Origin: Prauserella alba
GTDB lineage: Bacteria > Actinomycetota > Actinomycetes > Mycobacteriales > Pseudonocardiaceae
DNA: 64,000 nucleotides
Assembly: GCF_024171735.1 (NCBI RefSeq)
Contig: NZ_JAMTCH010000005.1
Location: forward strand, 558,001 to 622,000
Direction of reading: 5' to 3'
Positions within the stretch are counted from its first letter, which is position 1. The number at the start of each line of letters is the position of its first letter. The notes below the pieces were generated by a model. It was given only the letters and a program-made list of their open reading frames with translations. It made no database searches and was not told where the DNA came from. Both the position numbers and the translations under genes were made by a program. Shown here piece after piece: positions 63,188 through 64,000 of the stretch.

Positions 63188-64000
63188 TCAGGAGAAGGCC
63201 AGTGCTCCCCCGGCGAGGACGGCCCACGCCAGCATCGCCAGGCCGGTGTCGCGCAGTACGGGGACCAGGTCCAGACCGGTGCGCCCGCCCGCGACCACCC
63301 GGACCGGATTGATCAGCAGCAACACGGCAGCCAGCGCGACGAACGCGAGCGGATGCGCCAGCCCGAGCGCCACCGTCACCACGACCGACACCGCGGCCAG
63401 TGCGACGTAGAGCCAGCGTGAACGCGGATCCCCGAGCAGTACTGCCAAGGTGCGCTTGCCGGATTCGAGGTCGGTCGGGATGTCGCGCAGGTTGTTGGCC
63501 ACCAGCACCGCCGACGACAGCGCGCCCACCGCGACCGCGCAGCCCAGCGCCTCCCAGCTGAGCGTGCCCGCCTGCACGTACACGGTGCCCAGCACGGCGG
63601 CCAGCCCGAAGAACACGAACACGGTGACCTCGCCGAAGCCCTTGTAGCCGTACGGACTGCGCCCGCCGGTGTAGAACCACGCCGCGGCCAGGCACATGCC
63701 GCCGAGCAGCAGGAGACGCCAGTGCCCCGTTGCGACCACCAGCGCCAGGCCGAACACCGCGGCCGCGGCCAGGCAGGTCACGGCCGCCGTCAGCACCTGG
63801 ATCGGCAGCGCCGCGCCCGAACCGACCAGCCGCAGCGGGCCGACGCGGTCGGCGTCGGTGCCGCGCACACCGTCGGAGTAGTCGTTGGCGTAGTTGACGC
63901 CGACGATCAGCGCCAGGGCCACCAGCAGTGCCAGCAGGGTCCGCCACCACGAGAACGCCCCCAGCTGGGCGGCCACGCCCGCACCCGCGAGGACGGGTGC
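63188..64000 (-). CDS. menA: 1,4-dihydroxy-2-naphthoate polyprenyltransferase, truncated by the window edge
   Basis: MenA attaches the polyprenyl side chain to 1,4-dihydroxy-2-naphthoate, the membrane step in menaquinone synthesis. Visible residues begin [19 protein letters not shown] and continue with [12 protein letters not shown] (first Asp-rich Mg site), [20 protein letters not shown] and [19 protein letters not shown] (second Asp site), and several helices. The N-terminal part and start lie past base 64000; the internal ATG at 63976 is not the start. It fits Rv0534c. Confidence 0.93.
   Translation of the reverse strand, partial: APVLAGAGVAAQLGAFSWWRTLLALLVALALIVGVNYANDYSDGVRGTDADRVGPLRLVGSGAALPIQVLTAAVTCLAAAAVFGLALVVATGHWRLLLLGGMCLAAAWFYTGGRSPYGYKGFGEVTVFVFFGLAAVLGTVYVQAGTLSWEALGCAVAVGALSSAVLVANNLRDIPTDLESGKRTLAVLLGDPRSRWLYVALAAVSVVVTVALGLAHPLAFVALAAVLLLINPVRVVAGGRTGLDLVPVLRDTGLAMLAWAVLAGGALAFS

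Overview
This window is very GC-rich DNA from an actinobacterium. It carries mycothiol chemistry (mshA, an MDMPI-type enzyme), BldC, a BldN-like sigma factor, bS22, actinobacterial SenX3-RegX3 and many GTG starts overlapping the preceding TGA. The best guess is the family Pseudonocardiaceae (Saccharomonospora, Prauserella or Amycolatopsis relatives); the genus is inference. From recalled family knowledge, gene order from murB (5.7 kb) to menA (right edge) follows the Mycobacterium tuberculosis Rv0482-Rv0534c block, so most of the window is conserved core chromosome.

Layout. 0-6.7 kb: truncated purU, a mycothiol-dependent isomerase-like gene, a DedA protein, an OlsB/OlsA-like acyltransferase pair, a methyltransferase, a DUF2505 gene and murB. 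7-13.3 kb: SDR, L,D-transpeptidase lipoprotein, an unlisted 28-residue membrane peptide, terC behind a probable manganese riboswitch, then a coupled hydrolase-mshA-YbjN operon. 14-23 kb: gpmA, senX3-regX3-ppx, a proline-rich membrane protein, a TIM-barrel isomerase and a thioesterase. 23-30.6 kb: proC, a BldC-like regulator, bS22, an epimerase, an acyltransferase, a HAD phosphatase, a DUF5667 protein and an ECF sigma factor. 30.7-35.8 kb: acyl-CoA synthetase, small thiol proteins and a molybdopterin oxidoreductase. 36-49 kb: tetrapyrrole synthesis, rex-hemA-hemC-hemD, hemB and hemL. 47.7-52.7 kb: phosphatase, ResA, CcdA, ResB and CcsB for cytochrome c maturation; haem supply and haem attachment to cytochromes therefore sit together, and Rex (NADH/NAD+ sensing) leads the first operon. 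52.7-54.5 kb: a ParA/MinD-like ATPase.

54.6-63 kb differs from the mycobacterial order and looks like an accessory stress island: bldC, an Lrp regulator, a DUF4229 gene, a Cds1-like cysteine desulfhydrase, an Hrp1-like CBS protein beside an Rv2629/Balon-like ribosome-hibernation candidate, ectoine hydroxylase without ectABC, DUF2795, CsbD, a GAF-ANTAR regulator and a STAS protein. menA closes the window, truncated.

The least explained material is repetitive. (1) A 21-bp minisatellite with a constant ACACG core occurs in about 48 units at 12 loci. Most are intergenic, but several are in frame inside genes (GNAT, PlsC-like, ccsB), read in different reading frames. (2) 53-bp palindromes with 26-bp arms lie just after stop codons and show compensatory base changes. 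Both look like DNA- or RNA-level elements rather than protein features.
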